In this document: positions 8,779 to 18,600 of the stretch, piece by piece
Position numbering within the stretch: the first letter of the stretch is position 1
How the letters are laid out: every line of letters starts with the position of its first letter
Assembly: GCF_905221025.1 (NCBI RefSeq)
Contig: NZ_CAJNBL010000008.1
Location: 62,001-126,000, forward strand
Origin: Candidatus Nitrotoga fabula
GTDB taxonomy: Bacteria > Pseudomonadota > Gammaproteobacteria > Burkholderiales > Gallionellaceae
Reading direction: 5' to 3'
DNA: 64,000 nucleotides
Program-made: the position numbers and the translations under genes
Notes under the pieces: generated by a model
What the model saw: only the letters and a program-made list of their open reading frames with translations
Database searches by the model: none
Told to the model about the DNA's origin: nothing

Positions 8779-9414
8779 TCAGCTTTCAATGTCAAACCTG
8801 AATCTGCAAACATGGCTGCCTTTGGCCATACATTTTTCATGGTTTACCCCACTGCCGGTAAAGGTGGTTAGCAAGGCCAGATCAAAATGACATATTTCCG
8901 GGTTTTTCATCGCAAGGTTATGGAAAACACAGTTGTCCGCCTCAATAACGGGTAACCCGCCGGTCATGGCAATGCTTCGGGCGCTATAACCAAGCGACTC
9001 CATGATTTCTGCAAGCTTTTCCACCCTCTGTGCGCCAACCTGGAGCCCAGGATTCTGGGCAAGCAGCTGCTGGGCGACTCTCGCTCCCATCGCTTCCAGC
9101 CGCGTTCTTAGCCCTGATACCCCGGATTCCTGGGCGATGGATTCGACCAGTAATTGCGCAAACAAGGAATAATGACGCGGAAAGAATTCCATTCCTTCCT
9201 CAGTCAGCACGTAAAGCTGTTCTGGTCTTCCTCCGGAGGGACGCATTATTCCCAAAGTTACGAATCCATTGCTTTCCAACGTAGCGATGTGTTGACGCAC
9301 GGCATTCCGGCTGATATCCAGATGTACTGAAAGCTCTTCCAAAGTCAGGCCACCCTTGTTTTTTTGCAGAAGTCGCAAAAGTTGCTGCTGGCGACTCCCT
9401 AACATTTCTAGCAT
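8779..9414 (-). CDS. SufR-like winged-helix regulator with four cysteines
   Basis: About 211 residues. An N-terminal winged helix (LTLEELSVHLDISRNAVRQHI) is followed by the PSGGRPEQLYVLTEEG wing. The C-terminal half carries Cys residues at about 162, 175, 195 and 203 (numbering from the start used here) in the arrangement known from SufR, a [4Fe-4S]-binding repressor of iron-sulfur cluster genes. I start at ATG 9414 because AAGGAAT precedes it at good spacing; an ATG at 9432 has no such site. Its neighbours are a ferritin-like protein and a cupredoxin, so a role in iron, oxidative or nitrosative stress is plausible. The true target is not shown by sequence. Confidence 0.75.
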   Translation of the reverse strand: MLEMLGSRQQQLLRLLQKNKGGLTLEELSVHLDISRNAVRQHIATLESNGFVTLGIMRPSGGRPEQLYVLTEEGMEFFPRHYSLFAQLLVESIAQESGVSGLRTRLEAMGARVAQQLLAQNPGLQVGAQRVEKLAEIMESLGYSARSIAMTGGLPVIEADNCVFHNLAMKNPEICHFDLALLTTFTGSGVNHEKCMAKGSHVCRFRFDIES

Positions 9415-9439
9415 TCCAGATTCCTTCAGCATGTTTGTT

Positions 9440-9464
9440 TTTCAACAATTTCCTGTTTATTGTA
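9440..9464 (-). promoter_or_regulatory. Candidate operator upstream of the SufR-like gene
   Basis: On the plus strand, TTTCAACA, eight bases, then TTTATTGTA, 26 bp before the start codon. The ACAAT...ATTGT arms are inverted. The same two half-elements in the same orientation, separated by four bases, lie at 10777-10797 before the ferritin-like gene. A shared regulator, perhaps this one, is inferred. Confidence 0.35.
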
Positions 9465-9675
9465 AAACAGACTACGTGCAGGGTGAAATCACAATTTTCC
9501 ACACATTTGGAGCTGGCATCCAATACAGAGAAGGATGCAAAAGACCAAGACCGGATCGCCCACAGAAACTGATCCGGTCCGAGATTAGGCCATCTGAAAT
9601 TCCCAATAACAGGACAGCAAGGCTGCCTTCACACACGAGAAGCAGGATGACCGCTACCCATTCCTCGCCAATACT

Positions 9676-10053
9676 TTATTGTACTTGCACCTGCCCCTGC
9701 ATGCTGGGATGAAAATCACACGAGTAATCTTGAATCCCCGTTGATTCAAATTTCACCTCATGCTGTTCCCCACCCTTGATCAGACCGGAGGAAATAAAAC
9801 GCGCATTTTTTCCGGGTGTCACGGTGTGGGGAACGTCATCACGGTTCATAAAAATTATGCTCTGACCGCGTTGAATTTTGATGATATCGGGTTGATACTG
9901 AAAAGCATCAATATTTACGATAACAGGTTGCTTGGCATCAGGATGCGCCGCGTGTGTTTCAGCTGTGTGGATGACACCAATTGTCATCAAAACAGCCAGT
10001 GCCCAGTGGATCCTTACAGGAAATGTTATAAGCATTTTCATCGTGCAGCGCAT
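9676..10053 (-). CDS. Cupredoxin (plastocyanin/azurin-like) copper protein
   Basis: 125 residues with an N-terminal signal segment (around residues 10-35, ending HAAHPDA). The copper ligands are visible: His76 in DVPHTVTP, then Cys112, His115 and Met118 in SCDFHPSM. This is the full type 1 His-Cys-His-Met set. The protein is therefore expected to be a small periplasmic electron carrier. Its start lies four bases behind the ferritin-like gene stop, with GAAG overlapping the stop region, so translation is probably coupled. Upstream in-frame ATGs at codons 5 and 7 are alternatives. Confidence 0.88.
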   Translation of the reverse strand: MRCTMKMLITFPVRIHWALAVLMTIGVIHTAETHAAHPDAKQPVIVNIDAFQYQPDIIKIQRGQSIIFMNRDDVPHTVTPGKNARFISSGLIKGGEQHEVKFESTGIQDYSCDFHPSMQGQVQVQ

Positions 10054-10057
10054 GTCT

Positions 10058-10696
10058 TCAAACGGACAGTATCCATAGGTTGCGTGTTTCCTTACTCAGC
10101 TGTCCGGAGGGAACGGCATGAATAGCAGGATCCAGCGTACCGAACACAGCACGTATGGCTGCAGCATGCGCAGATTCGTCCGGCAGGATAGTCAGTCCGG
10201 CAGCAATCAGGTCTGGTGTGCGCAGCTTTCTGACAGCACTGGCGTAGGCAAGCACTGCATCCACTTCCAGCGCAAGCGCCAGTCTGGCGATATTGGCGTC
10301 TGAATCAAGATTTCCTTCCTTCGCCTGGATGTAGGCGGAAAGATCATAGTTTTCCCTTGCCTTGACGGGAGTACCGCCAAGCCCATTGATCGTGGATATA
10401 AAAATATCACGGTGCTGGATATGATCTGCCTGATTGCGCAATGCCAGTGTTTTGATGACATTTCCAACTTTACTGTCACTCAATTTTCCAGCAGCCACCC
10501 CATAGGCCCAGATTGCCTGATTTTCCAGATCAAGAGCCGCATTCAGAATGGCCAGATCATGCCGGGTATCGTTACCCGTACCGGCATTGGCACTGTTCAC
10601 GGTTGTCAGGCTGATTGCAGCAAGTGCACTGACGGCAAATCCAGCCTTGAGGGCAGTGCGGCGTGCATTATTCAGTGGGATGTCTTTTCTTTTCAT
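10058..10696 (-). CDS. Ferritin-like (DUF4439-type) exported protein
   Basis: 212 residues. The N-terminus has a twin-arginine-type leader (NARRTALKAGF then a hydrophobic stretch ending NSANA). The mature part is a four-helix ferritin-like bundle with acidic and His residues in helix-spaced positions (LENQAIWAYG, NQADHIQHRD, LALEVDAVLAYA, LPDESAHAAAIR). Such proteins bind a di-iron or similar centre; enzymatic activity is unknown. Two Arg followed by a hydrophobic stretch is consistent with Tat export of a folded metalloprotein. It leads a two-gene operon with the cupredoxin and has a strong promoter of its own. Confidence 0.75.
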   Translation of the reverse strand: MKRKDIPLNNARRTALKAGFAVSALAAISLTTVNSANAGTGNDTRHDLAILNAALDLENQAIWAYGVAAGKLSDSKVGNVIKTLALRNQADHIQHRDIFISTINGLGGTPVKARENYDLSAYIQAKEGNLDSDANIARLALALEVDAVLAYASAVRKLRTPDLIAAGLTILPDESAHAAAIRAVFGTLDPAIHAVPSGQLSKETRNLWILSV

Positions 10697-10753
10697 GGTT
10701 ATATCCTCAGTATTGATGGTTCGATTTGGATGGTCCTGTTGTAGGACAGGTTT

Positions 10754-10797
10754 ATTCTAACCATACATTAAATAACTTTCAACATATATTTATTGTA
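10754..10797 (-). promoter_or_regulatory. Promoter of the ferritin-like/cupredoxin operon with overlapping operator
   Basis: On the minus strand, TTGAAA (10782-10777), a 17-base spacer and TAGAAT (10759-10754) form a good sigma-70 promoter. The -35 box lies inside the TTTCAACA-TATA-TTTATTGTA element (10777-10797), which recurs before the SufR-like gene. A protein bound there would block the -35 box. Confidence 0.55.
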
Positions 10798-10998
10798 TAA
10801 CTGTGTAATATACTTTTAACCTTAATCAAAACGACAACACAAAAATTGCAATCAGGTTATCTGTTGAAACCCTCACAAAGCAGAGAGCCGGTTTGTATTT
10901 GCCATTCCGCCCGAAAGAGATCATGCTTTGCCGTAGAATATCGTCCTGTGGGCAGGTTCACTGTATACACTACACTTCATGCGATCCAAGGTGGAATC

Positions 10999-11457
10999 AT
11001 GAGCGACAATCAAGATCAAAAAATGATGGGGCTGGCATACCAGCAAGCATATAAATCCTATTTGGAAGGGGGGGTTCCCGTTGGAGCCGTCATGGTAAAA
11101 GATGGCGAGGTGATCTCGGCTGGACACAATAGACGTGTGCAGGATGGAGACCCGACAGCACATGGCGAGATTGACTGTTTACGCCGGGCTGGTCGTCAAT
11201 CCAGCTATAACGGAGTCACCTTATATACTACGCTCAGTCCGTGCATGATGTGCAGTGGAGCAATTCTCCAGTTTGGAGTGACTCGTGTTGTGATCGGAGA
11301 AAATCGTAATTTCCGTGGCAACATCGAGTTTCTCCGGAGTCACGGTGTTCAGGTAGATTTGCTGGAGGATAAAAAATGCACGGAATTGATGGATAATTTC
11401 ATCAAAGAAAAACCGGGTCTCTGGGACGAGGATATTGCGGGTCGAACCGACGTATGA
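10999..11457 (+). CDS. Nucleoside/cytosine deaminase, zinc-dependent
   Basis: 152 residues from ATG 10999, chosen because AAGGTGG lies just upstream; the frame extends further but without domain sequence. The deaminase fold shows the zinc and catalytic motifs HGE (in PTAHGEIDCL) and PCMMCSGA. The overall shape, including the early GGVPVGAVMVKDG strand and the late NFRGNIEFL segment, is close to the fungal-type cytosine deaminase and guanine deaminase group rather than the tRNA adenosine deaminase TadA. It would hydrolytically deaminate a free base in the cytoplasm. The substrate cannot be fixed from sequence alone. Confidence 0.85.
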   Translation: MSDNQDQKMMGLAYQQAYKSYLEGGVPVGAVMVKDGEVISAGHNRRVQDGDPTAHGEIDCLRRAGRQSSYNGVTLYTTLSPCMMCSGAILQFGVTRVVIGENRNFRGNIEFLRSHGVQVDLLEDKKCTELMDNFIKEKPGLWDEDIAGRTDV

Positions 11458-11651
11458 ATCCAGCTTCTTCATACCATTTCCAGAAACAGAAAAACCATAT
11501 CCACGCCGGGCAATCCATAAAATGGTAGCATTTCCGATCGAATCGTATGGCAAACCGGTTTTGCGTTATTCGGTGCCCGTTGGATCACCTTCAGTTTGTT
11601 AAATTTAACCCAGGCAATTTTAAAATCAGCCCTAGCAAGGAAGCCGAAAAG

Positions 11652-13148
11652 CTACCCCTGCATGCGCATCCTGCCATACTGCACGGCTTCGGCAATATGG
11701 GCGGGGGTAATATTTGCACTGCCCGCCAGGTCAGCAATCGTGCGCGCGACTTTCAGGGTTCGGTGATAGGCGCGAGCAGATAAGTTCAGGCGGTGAATGG
11801 CCTGCTGCAGCAGAACCGCGCCCTGTTCGCATGGCACACAGAAAGTGTCCAGTTCGCTGACCGTAAGTCCTGCATTGGGTTTATTCTGGCGGTGTAATGC
11901 CCGCTGCCGCGCAGCATTCACGCGAGCGCGAATATCGCTGCTGAATTCTCCGTCTGTATGTCTGAGCAGGTTTTCCTGCGGCACGGCCGGAATTTCGATC
12001 AGTATGTCGATACGGTCCAATAGCGGGCCGGAAATTTTCCCGCGATAGCGAGCGATCTGATCCGGGGTACAGCGGCATTTGCCGTTGTAATGACCAAAAT
12101 AACCGCAGGGACAGGGATTCATGGCAGCAAGCAGCTGAAATTGCGCGCGGAAATCCGCTCGGCGCGCCGCGCGCGAAATAGCGATCCGCCCGCTTTCCAG
12201 CGGCTCGCGCAAGACTTCCAGCACTTGCCGCTCAAATTCCGGCAATTCGTCCAGGAACAGCACTCCATGCATCGCCATCGAGATTTCACCGGGACGCGGG
12301 TTGCTGCCTCCGCCGACCAGAGCTACGGCGGAAGCGGTGTGATGGGGAGCACGGAAGGGGCGGATTTTCCAGCGGCTGATGTCGAACATTCCGCCCAAAG
12401 ACTGCATGGCAGCGCTCTCCAATGCCTCGGTCTGGGTCATGGCCGGGAGGATTCCCGGAAAACGCTGCGCAAGCATGGATTTTCCGGTACCGGGCGGACC
12501 ACTCATCAATACGCTGTGTCCACCGGCAGCAGCAATTTCCAGCGCACGCTTGGCTTGCCCCTGTCCCTTAACTTCGCGCATATCCGGATAGTCCTGCCTT
12601 TCCATCTGCGCGCTGCTTGTCTGACGTGCAAGCGGAGCATGCCCGGACAGATGGGCTGCGACTTCCAGTATGGAGCGTGCAGGATACACGGCTGCATCCT
12701 CTACCAGGGCGGCTTCGACTGCATTGGTTTCCGGCAGGATAAATCCCCGGCCGTTGGATGTCGCGTGGTAGGTCATGGCCAGCGCTCCGCGTACCGGCCT
12801 GAGTTCCCCCGTAAGCGCCAGCTCACCGGCAAATTCATAGTCACCCAGATGGGTGGAGGGGATCTGTCCGGATGCGGCGAGGATACCCAACGCGATCGGC
12901 AAATCAAAGCGTCCGCTTTCCTTGGGCAGATCGGCAGGAGCAAGGTTGACCGTAATACGGCGGGATGGAAACTCAAACCGGCAGGTCAGCAAGGCTGCTC
13001 GCACGCGATCCTTGCTTTCCTTGACTTCAGTTTCAGGCAGACCAACGATGGTAAAGCTCGGCAAGCCATTTGCCAGGTGCACCTCTACCGTAACCAGCGC
13101 GGCATCCATGCCGGAAAGGGCACGGCTGTATAGTACCGCGAGGCTCAT
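11652..13148 (-). CDS. comM: YifB/ComM family Mg-chelatase-like AAA+ helicase
   Basis: 498 residues, full length for the family. The N-terminal ChlI-like domain (MSLAVLYSRALSGMDA, ITVNLAPADLPKESGRFDLP) is followed by the AAA+ core with Walker A GPPGTGKSM, Walker B VLFLDELPEF, and a zinc-binding loop (NPCPCGYFGH...GKCRCTP). The C-terminal lid helices end with AEAVQYGRMR. ComM is a hexameric helicase that promotes branch migration when incoming DNA is integrated during natural transformation. It lies 33 bp behind ubiK in the same direction, an arrangement common in betaproteobacteria. Confidence 0.95.
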   Translation of the reverse strand: MSLAVLYSRALSGMDAALVTVEVHLANGLPSFTIVGLPETEVKESKDRVRAALLTCRFEFPSRRITVNLAPADLPKESGRFDLPIALGILAASGQIPSTHLGDYEFAGELALTGELRPVRGALAMTYHATSNGRGFILPETNAVEAALVEDAAVYPARSILEVAAHLSGHAPLARQTSSAQMERQDYPDMREVKGQGQAKRALEIAAAGGHSVLMSGPPGTGKSMLAQRFPGILPAMTQTEALESAAMQSLGGMFDISRWKIRPFRAPHHTASAVALVGGGSNPRPGEISMAMHGVLFLDELPEFERQVLEVLREPLESGRIAISRAARRADFRAQFQLLAAMNPCPCGYFGHYNGKCRCTPDQIARYRGKISGPLLDRIDILIEIPAVPQENLLRHTDGEFSSDIRARVNAARQRALHRQNKPNAGLTVSELDTFCVPCEQGAVLLQQAIHRLNLSARAYHRTLKVARTIADLAGSANITPAHIAEAVQYGRMRMQG

Positions 13149-13181
13149 TATCCCGGTGCTGCGCTATGGTTCAAACCGCAG

Positions 13182-13445
13182 CTAGCCGTTACTGGCTGTA
13201 TCGCCACCCACAAGAGGGTTATGCTGAACTTCAAGGGCAGCGACCCTGGCTTCAAGCGCCTCCAGTTTTTCCACGGTCCGTGCGAGCAGCTGAACCTGGA
13301 CATCAAATTCTTCGCGCGTGACCAGGTCCAGCTTGGAAAATCCCTGTGCCAGCAGGGCGCGGGCGTTCTTCTCAACATCTTTTGCCGGGCTGCTGGCTAC
13401 CGCTTTGCTGATTTTATCGGAAATTTCATCAAAGAATTTTGTCAT
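13182..13445 (-). CDS. ubiK: Ubiquinone biosynthesis accessory factor (BMFP domain)
   Basis: 87 residues, the usual size of the BMFP/YqiC family. An amphipathic N-terminal helix (MTKFFDEISDKISKAV) is followed by a predicted coiled coil (LLARTVEKLEALEARVAALE). UbiK assists aerobic ubiquinone assembly, probably by helping the Ubi complex handle lipid intermediates with UbiJ. ATG 13445 has a GGAGA-type site upstream. It is followed directly by comM. Confidence 0.9.
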   Translation of the reverse strand: MTKFFDEISDKISKAVASSPAKDVEKNARALLAQGFSKLDLVTREEFDVQVQLLARTVEKLEALEARVAALEVQHNPLVGGDTASNG

Positions 13446-13822
13446 GGTGTCTCTCCAAACGGGTAAATGAGAAATTGCAGTGTAACAGACTTGCCTGCAC
13501 TGTTGGGACAGCGGGGTGCGTTTGCTATGTGGATTACAGTCCGAACTCCAGACGCATTATGAACTACTTACCCTGAACGGGCCAGAAGCTGCCCGGATGC
13601 AGCAAATCCTGCACAGGGAGCAGGATTTCAGCGGAAATCACCCACCGCTATTCGTTGCACAGAGCACTGCTTTTCTACGTCGAACCTGATGGCGAGCCTG
13701 CCGGTCGCAAAAAATGTACTATCGGCATCTACCATTGAAGCGGGCGATCTGGAATAATCCTGATGACGTGCAATCCTATAGACCGCACGGCGCAGATGAA
13801 CCGCTGAAAAGGAGAAAACGGC
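13446..13822. other. Intergenic region with a possible gene remnant
   Basis: Divergent region between ubiK and the phosphoribosyltransferase. On the plus strand, a frame open from 13486 to a TGA near 13691 reads like protein in its middle (QSELQTHYELLTLNGPEAAR), with no good start codon or ribosome-binding site. It could be the worn 3' end of a lost gene; I cannot name it. The right end carries AAAGGAG before the next gene. Confidence 0.25.
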
Positions 13823-14482
13823 ATGTTCAGGGATCGCAAAGATGCAGCCTGTAAACTGGTACAAAAACTGCTCCGATATCGCGGCACGCATCCCCTGATC
13901 CTGGCGATACCGCGCGGTGCAGTGCCCATGGCAAAAATCATTGCCGAGACACTGGATGGAGAGATGGACGTGGTGCTGGTGCGCAAGCTGCGCGCGCCGG
14001 GAAACCCGGAATTTGCCATCGGTTCCGTAGACGAATCCGGCTGGACCTATCTTGCCGAATATGCCGAACAAATTGCCGGAGGCCAGCAATATATTGAGGC
14101 CGAAAAGACTGCGCAACTTGAGATCCTGCGCCAGCGCCGCGCCAGCTACACTCCGGTGCATTCCGCGCTTGAACCTGCGGGCCGCACCGTCATCGTGGTG
14201 GATGATGGGCTGGCAACCGGCTCCACAATGATCGCCGCGCTGCATGCCTTACGTGCACGGCATCCGCAGAAACTGGTTTGCGCTGTGCCAGTTTCGCCGC
14301 CCGATACCCTGGCCAGGGTGTCCTCCTATGCAGACGAGGTAATATGCCTGCTTGCACCGGAATCATTTTCTGCAGTGGGACAGTTTTACCAGTCCTTCCC
14401 CCAGGTGAGCGACGAGGAAGTGGTGCAGATCCTGGCGGCATGCAGGCCGAATCCGAGCCACCAGCAATCCTCTGAAAAATGA
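13823..14482 (+). CDS. Phosphoribosyltransferase family protein
   Basis: 219 residues with an AAAGGAG site before ATG 13823. The PRPP-binding motif is VIVVDDGLATGSTM, preceded by the flexible hood region, with ILAIPRGAVPMA and VVLVRKLRAPGNPEFAIG at the N-terminus. This form, with the GNPEFAIGSVDE element, belongs to the stand-alone phosphoribosyltransferases often annotated as predicted or erythromycin-esterase-associated; the base substrate is unknown. It is 39 bp ahead of the metallo-hydrolase gene and probably co-transcribed with it. Confidence 0.82.
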   Translation: MFRDRKDAACKLVQKLLRYRGTHPLILAIPRGAVPMAKIIAETLDGEMDVVLVRKLRAPGNPEFAIGSVDESGWTYLAEYAEQIAGGQQYIEAEKTAQLEILRQRRASYTPVHSALEPAGRTVIVVDDGLATGSTMIAALHALRARHPQKLVCAVPVSPPDTLARVSSYADEVICLLAPESFSAVGQFYQSFPQVSDEEVVQILAACRPNPSHQQSSEK

Positions 14483-14521
14483 TTCGTCCTGTACAGGCCG
14501 GCAGATAGACCTGGAAACAGC

Positions 14522-15541
14522 ATGCGTACTATTTTCCGTCCGCAGCTGGTCAACGGCCCGGCAGGCGATATCGCGTTGTTCATAGACTGCCAGTTCGAAC
14601 AGCGCGCCCTGCTTTTCGACCTCGGCGACATCCGGGCATTACCCCCACGCAAACTGCTGCGCATCCGCCATGTATTCGTCAGCCATACCCACATGGATCA
14701 CTTCATCGGTTTTGGCTGGCTCCTGCGTCTCATGCTGGGCCGTGAAAAAACTCTGCATCTGTATGGCCCTCCCGGTTTTCTTGCCCAGGTAGAGCACAAG
14801 CTGTTCGCTTATACCTGGAATCTGGTACAGAACTATGCCACCAACCTGACCCTGATTGTTACCGAACTGGACGGCAGCGATACCGCGAAGCGCGCCAGCT
14901 TCTGCTGCTGCCGCGCATTTCGCCGCGAGCATGCATCCTGTGTGCCGGTTCCAGGAAATCTATTGCTGCGTGAGCCTGCCATGCAGGTGCGCTACGCATT
15001 GCTGGATCATGGAGGCATCCCATGCCTGGCCTATGCTCTGGAAGAAACCGCCCATGTCAACCTGTGGAAAAACCGCCTGCACGCACTCGGCCTGGCTACA
15101 GGCCCCTGGCTGCGCGACCTGAAACAGGCGGTATTGTGCAATGCCCCGGAGCAGCAAGCAATACAAGTAAGCTGGCGCGAAAAAAATGCCGGGCAAGAGC
15201 GTAGCGTGCCCCTGGGAGAACTGAAATCTGCACTACGCATCGTGCCGGGCCAAAAAATTGCCTATATCACCGATGCCGCGTGGCACGAAAATAACCGGAA
15301 TGCCATGGTTGAACTGGCAAATCAGGCAGACCTGCTATACATCGAGGCCGCCTTCATGGAGCGCGATGCCGCGCACGGGCAACGCAAATCACATCTGACT
15401 GCACGCCAGGCGGGGGAAGTGGCGCGGGCAGCCGGGGCAGGCTGCGTCATCCCGATGCATTTTTCCTCGCGCTACAGACCCTGCGACTGGCCGCTGCTAC
15501 GCGCGGAAGTCGCAGAAGCTTTCGGCGGGAAGGTGCTCTGA
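14522..15541 (+). CDS. Metallo-beta-lactamase-fold hydrolase, RNase Z-like
   Basis: 339 residues. The zinc-binding motif HTHMDH (in VFVSHTHMDHFIGF), the later IAYITDAAW Asp strand and the PMHFSSRY His are all present, matching the RNase Z/ElaC group of the metallo-beta-lactamase fold. RNase Z trims tRNA 3' ends, but this protein is less close to classical ElaC in the middle, where residues 125-200 are longer and contain a Cys-rich piece (SFCCCRAF). I therefore call only the fold and metal-dependent hydrolysis. It follows the phosphoribosyltransferase in a likely two-gene unit. Confidence 0.75.
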   Translation: MRTIFRPQLVNGPAGDIALFIDCQFEQRALLFDLGDIRALPPRKLLRIRHVFVSHTHMDHFIGFGWLLRLMLGREKTLHLYGPPGFLAQVEHKLFAYTWNLVQNYATNLTLIVTELDGSDTAKRASFCCCRAFRREHASCVPVPGNLLLREPAMQVRYALLDHGGIPCLAYALEETAHVNLWKNRLHALGLATGPWLRDLKQAVLCNAPEQQAIQVSWREKNAGQERSVPLGELKSALRIVPGQKIAYITDAAWHENNRNAMVELANQADLLYIEAAFMERDAAHGQRKSHLTARQAGEVARAAGAGCVIPMHFSSRYRPCDWPLLRAEVAEAFGGKVL

Positions 15542-15673
15542 CCGGATAGTATACGATCCATGCCAGACTGAGATTGGATTGTGATCCGTAACCCTACTCC
15601 CGGAAATCCATAGCAGAATTCAACCGGCACGAGGACAGGCGCAACGGTTCCTGGCCTGTAATCTGGCCTGCGC

Positions 15674-18600
15674 CTAACCTTGTGTCCGGGCAGTTTCTCC
15701 TTGCATCTTCACCGCATGATTGCGGTCCGTTGCAAGCATCATATACATCCCGGGCACGACAAACAGCGTGAACAATGTGCCGATCGACAGGCCGCTTGCA
15801 ATCACGATACCCATGTTGATCCGACTCAATGCGCCGGCACCACTCGCGGTGATCAGCGGCAGGACCCCCAGAACCATGGCTGCGGTGGTCATCAGAATCG
15901 GGCGCAGGCGTAATCCCGCTGCTTTTTCTATGGCGTTCCGCTTGCTGAACCCTGACTGCTGCAGATTATTGGCAAATTCCACAATCAGAATGCCATGCTT
16001 GGATATGAGTGCAACCAGGGTAATCAGGCCGACTTCGGTGTAAATATTAAGCTTGGTCTGTCCGATGCCAAGATTAATGAAAATCAGCGCTCCGACAATA
16101 GACATGGGTACCGATACCAGGATGATGGCTGGGTCGCGAAAGCTTTCAAACTGTGCCGCAAGTGCAAGGTAAATAATCACGATAGCAAAGAAAAAAGTGA
16201 GCATGAGCCCGCCGGATTCCTGTATGAACTGCCTGGAGGTCCCTGCATAATCATAGCTGTATCCCGCAGGCAGGTTTTTTTCCGCCAGGGTTTTCAGCCG
16301 TTCCAGTACCTGCCCCTGCGAGGAGGTAGGGAAAGCCACTCCCTGTATGGTGGCCATGTTTTGCTGCTGAAAGTGATTAATGGTTTCAGGCTCGGTAGTG
16401 GTTTCCATATGCGCGACTGTGGACAACGGCACCATCTGCCCGTCCGCGGCCCGCAGATAATAATGGGAGAGCTGGTCCACGTTCAGACGGAAGCGCTGCG
16501 CCACCTGGGGAATGACCTTATAGGAGCGGCCTTCCAGTTCGAAATAGTTTACATAGTTGCCTCCCAGCATGGAGGAAAGCGCCGAACCGATATCCTGCAT
16601 GTTCAGACCAAGCTGTGATGCCATGTTGCGATCGATAACCACACGGGTTTGCGGCAGGTCTATGCGCAAATCCGTCTGCACAAAAATGAACTCTCCTGTT
16701 TTCTCGGCCTCCTGCAAGAATTGCTGCGCCACATCATGCAGCCTGTGAAAAGATTCCGAGGTGGTAATCACAAACTGGATCGGCATTCCGCTCGCTCCGG
16801 GAAGCGGGGGCGGCTGGAAAACGGCATTCTGCGAACCGGCAATTTTCGCCAGTTCATTCTGAATCTGGGGCTGCAGTATCATGGCGGTTTTTACGCGCTC
16901 ATCCCAGGGCTTGAGGACCATGCCGGAAATAACCTGAGACGGCATGTTAAGCTGGAAAGTATGATCGGTTTCAGCGTGGGACTTGAACACATGATGAACC
17001 TGATCGCCAAACAGTTCGCGTTGACGCAGCGTGGCATCCGGCGCATTGTAAGAAACCGCAAGCAGTACCCCCTGGTCCTCCTGCGGAGCAAGCTCGGACA
17101 TTGAAGTGGCATACAGGAAATAGATGCCTCCGATTATCAGAGCCGCGAACACGGCGATGACCGGCACGAAATCCAGCGTCCCGCGCAGGCTTTTTTCATA
17201 GCGAAGATGCAGGCGTTCAAAGCGCTGATCCAGCCAAAGCTGCAAACGGTCCTGCCAGCTCCCACCCTCGCGGCTCGGGGTATGCAGAAAACGGGAGCAC
17301 ATCATGGGTGAGAGCGTCAGGGCGACGACCGCGGAGATCGTCACAGCTCCGACCAGAGTAAAAGCAAACTCGGTAAACAGCGCACCAGTCAGCCCGCTCA
17401 TGAAGCCGATCGGCACATATACCGCAACCAGCACAATCGTCATGGCGATGATCGGGTTGGCCAGTTCGCGGGCTGCCCTGACAGCAGATTCAAAGGGGGT
17501 CAGACCTTGCTCCAAATGGCGGTTTACGTTTTCCACCACGATGATTGCATCATCCACAACCAGCCCGATAGCCAGAACCAGAGCCAGCAGCGTGAGCAGA
17601 TTGATGGAATACCCCAGCGCCAGCATCACTGTGAACGTGCCTACCAGCGAAAGTGGTATCGCCACGACGGGAACCAGCACCGAACGCAGCGAGCCGAGAA
17701 ATACGAAGACCACAACCGTGACAATCAGGACCGCTTCCAGCAATGTTTTCACCACCTCATTGATGGAAGAACTGACGAATTTGGTTGAATCGTAAACGAT
17801 ATTGCTGTGCAAACCCTGTGGAAGCTGGGCCTGAATTCCAGGCATGGCATCGCGCACACGGGCGAGCACCTCCAGAAGATTTGCCCCCGGAGCAATCTGT
17901 ATGCCGACGTACACCGCTTTCTTGCCGTCAAAGGCCACGCTGTTATCATAGTCATCAGCACCCAGGGTCACCGTCGCGACATCTTCCAGACGCACTACCG
18001 AATTACCCTGCTGCTTGATGACCATCCGCCTGAAATCATCCACCGAGTGCAACGAAGTAGATACCCTCAGGTTGATCTGTACCATTTGCCCCTTGGATTG
18101 CCCGCTGGAAGACAAAAAATTGTTTGCAGCCAGGAAACTGTGCACATCGGCTGCGGTCAGGCCAACCGCAGCCAGTTTGTGCGGGTCCAGCCATGCTCTC
18201 AGGGCGAAATTCTTCGACCCCAGCAATTCTGCAACCTGGACCCCTTCGATTGCCTGGAGCCTGGGCTGCACCGAACGTACGAGATAGTCCGTAACCTGAT
18301 TGGACTGGAGCACATCACTGTAAAAGCCGATATACATCGCATCGATGGTCTGCCCGATACTGACGGAAAGGGTGGGTTTCTGCGCCTGGGGCGGCAGTTG
18401 ATTCAGAACGGCATTGACCTTGGTATTGATCTCGGTCAGCGCATTATCCGGATCATGATTCAACCGCAGGTGGGCAGTAATGACGCTCACTCCCTGGCTG
18501 CTTGTGGATGTCATGTAATCAATGCCATCCGCCTGGGCTACCGAGGTTTCCAGCGGGGTTGTGATAAAGCTCGCCACCAGATTGGCATCGGCTCCAAGAT

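Noticed and set aside
12090-13133. 347-codon plus-strand frame opposite comM
   Set aside because: It lies wholly antisense to comM, which has every expected motif. The frame has no domain or ribosome-binding site.
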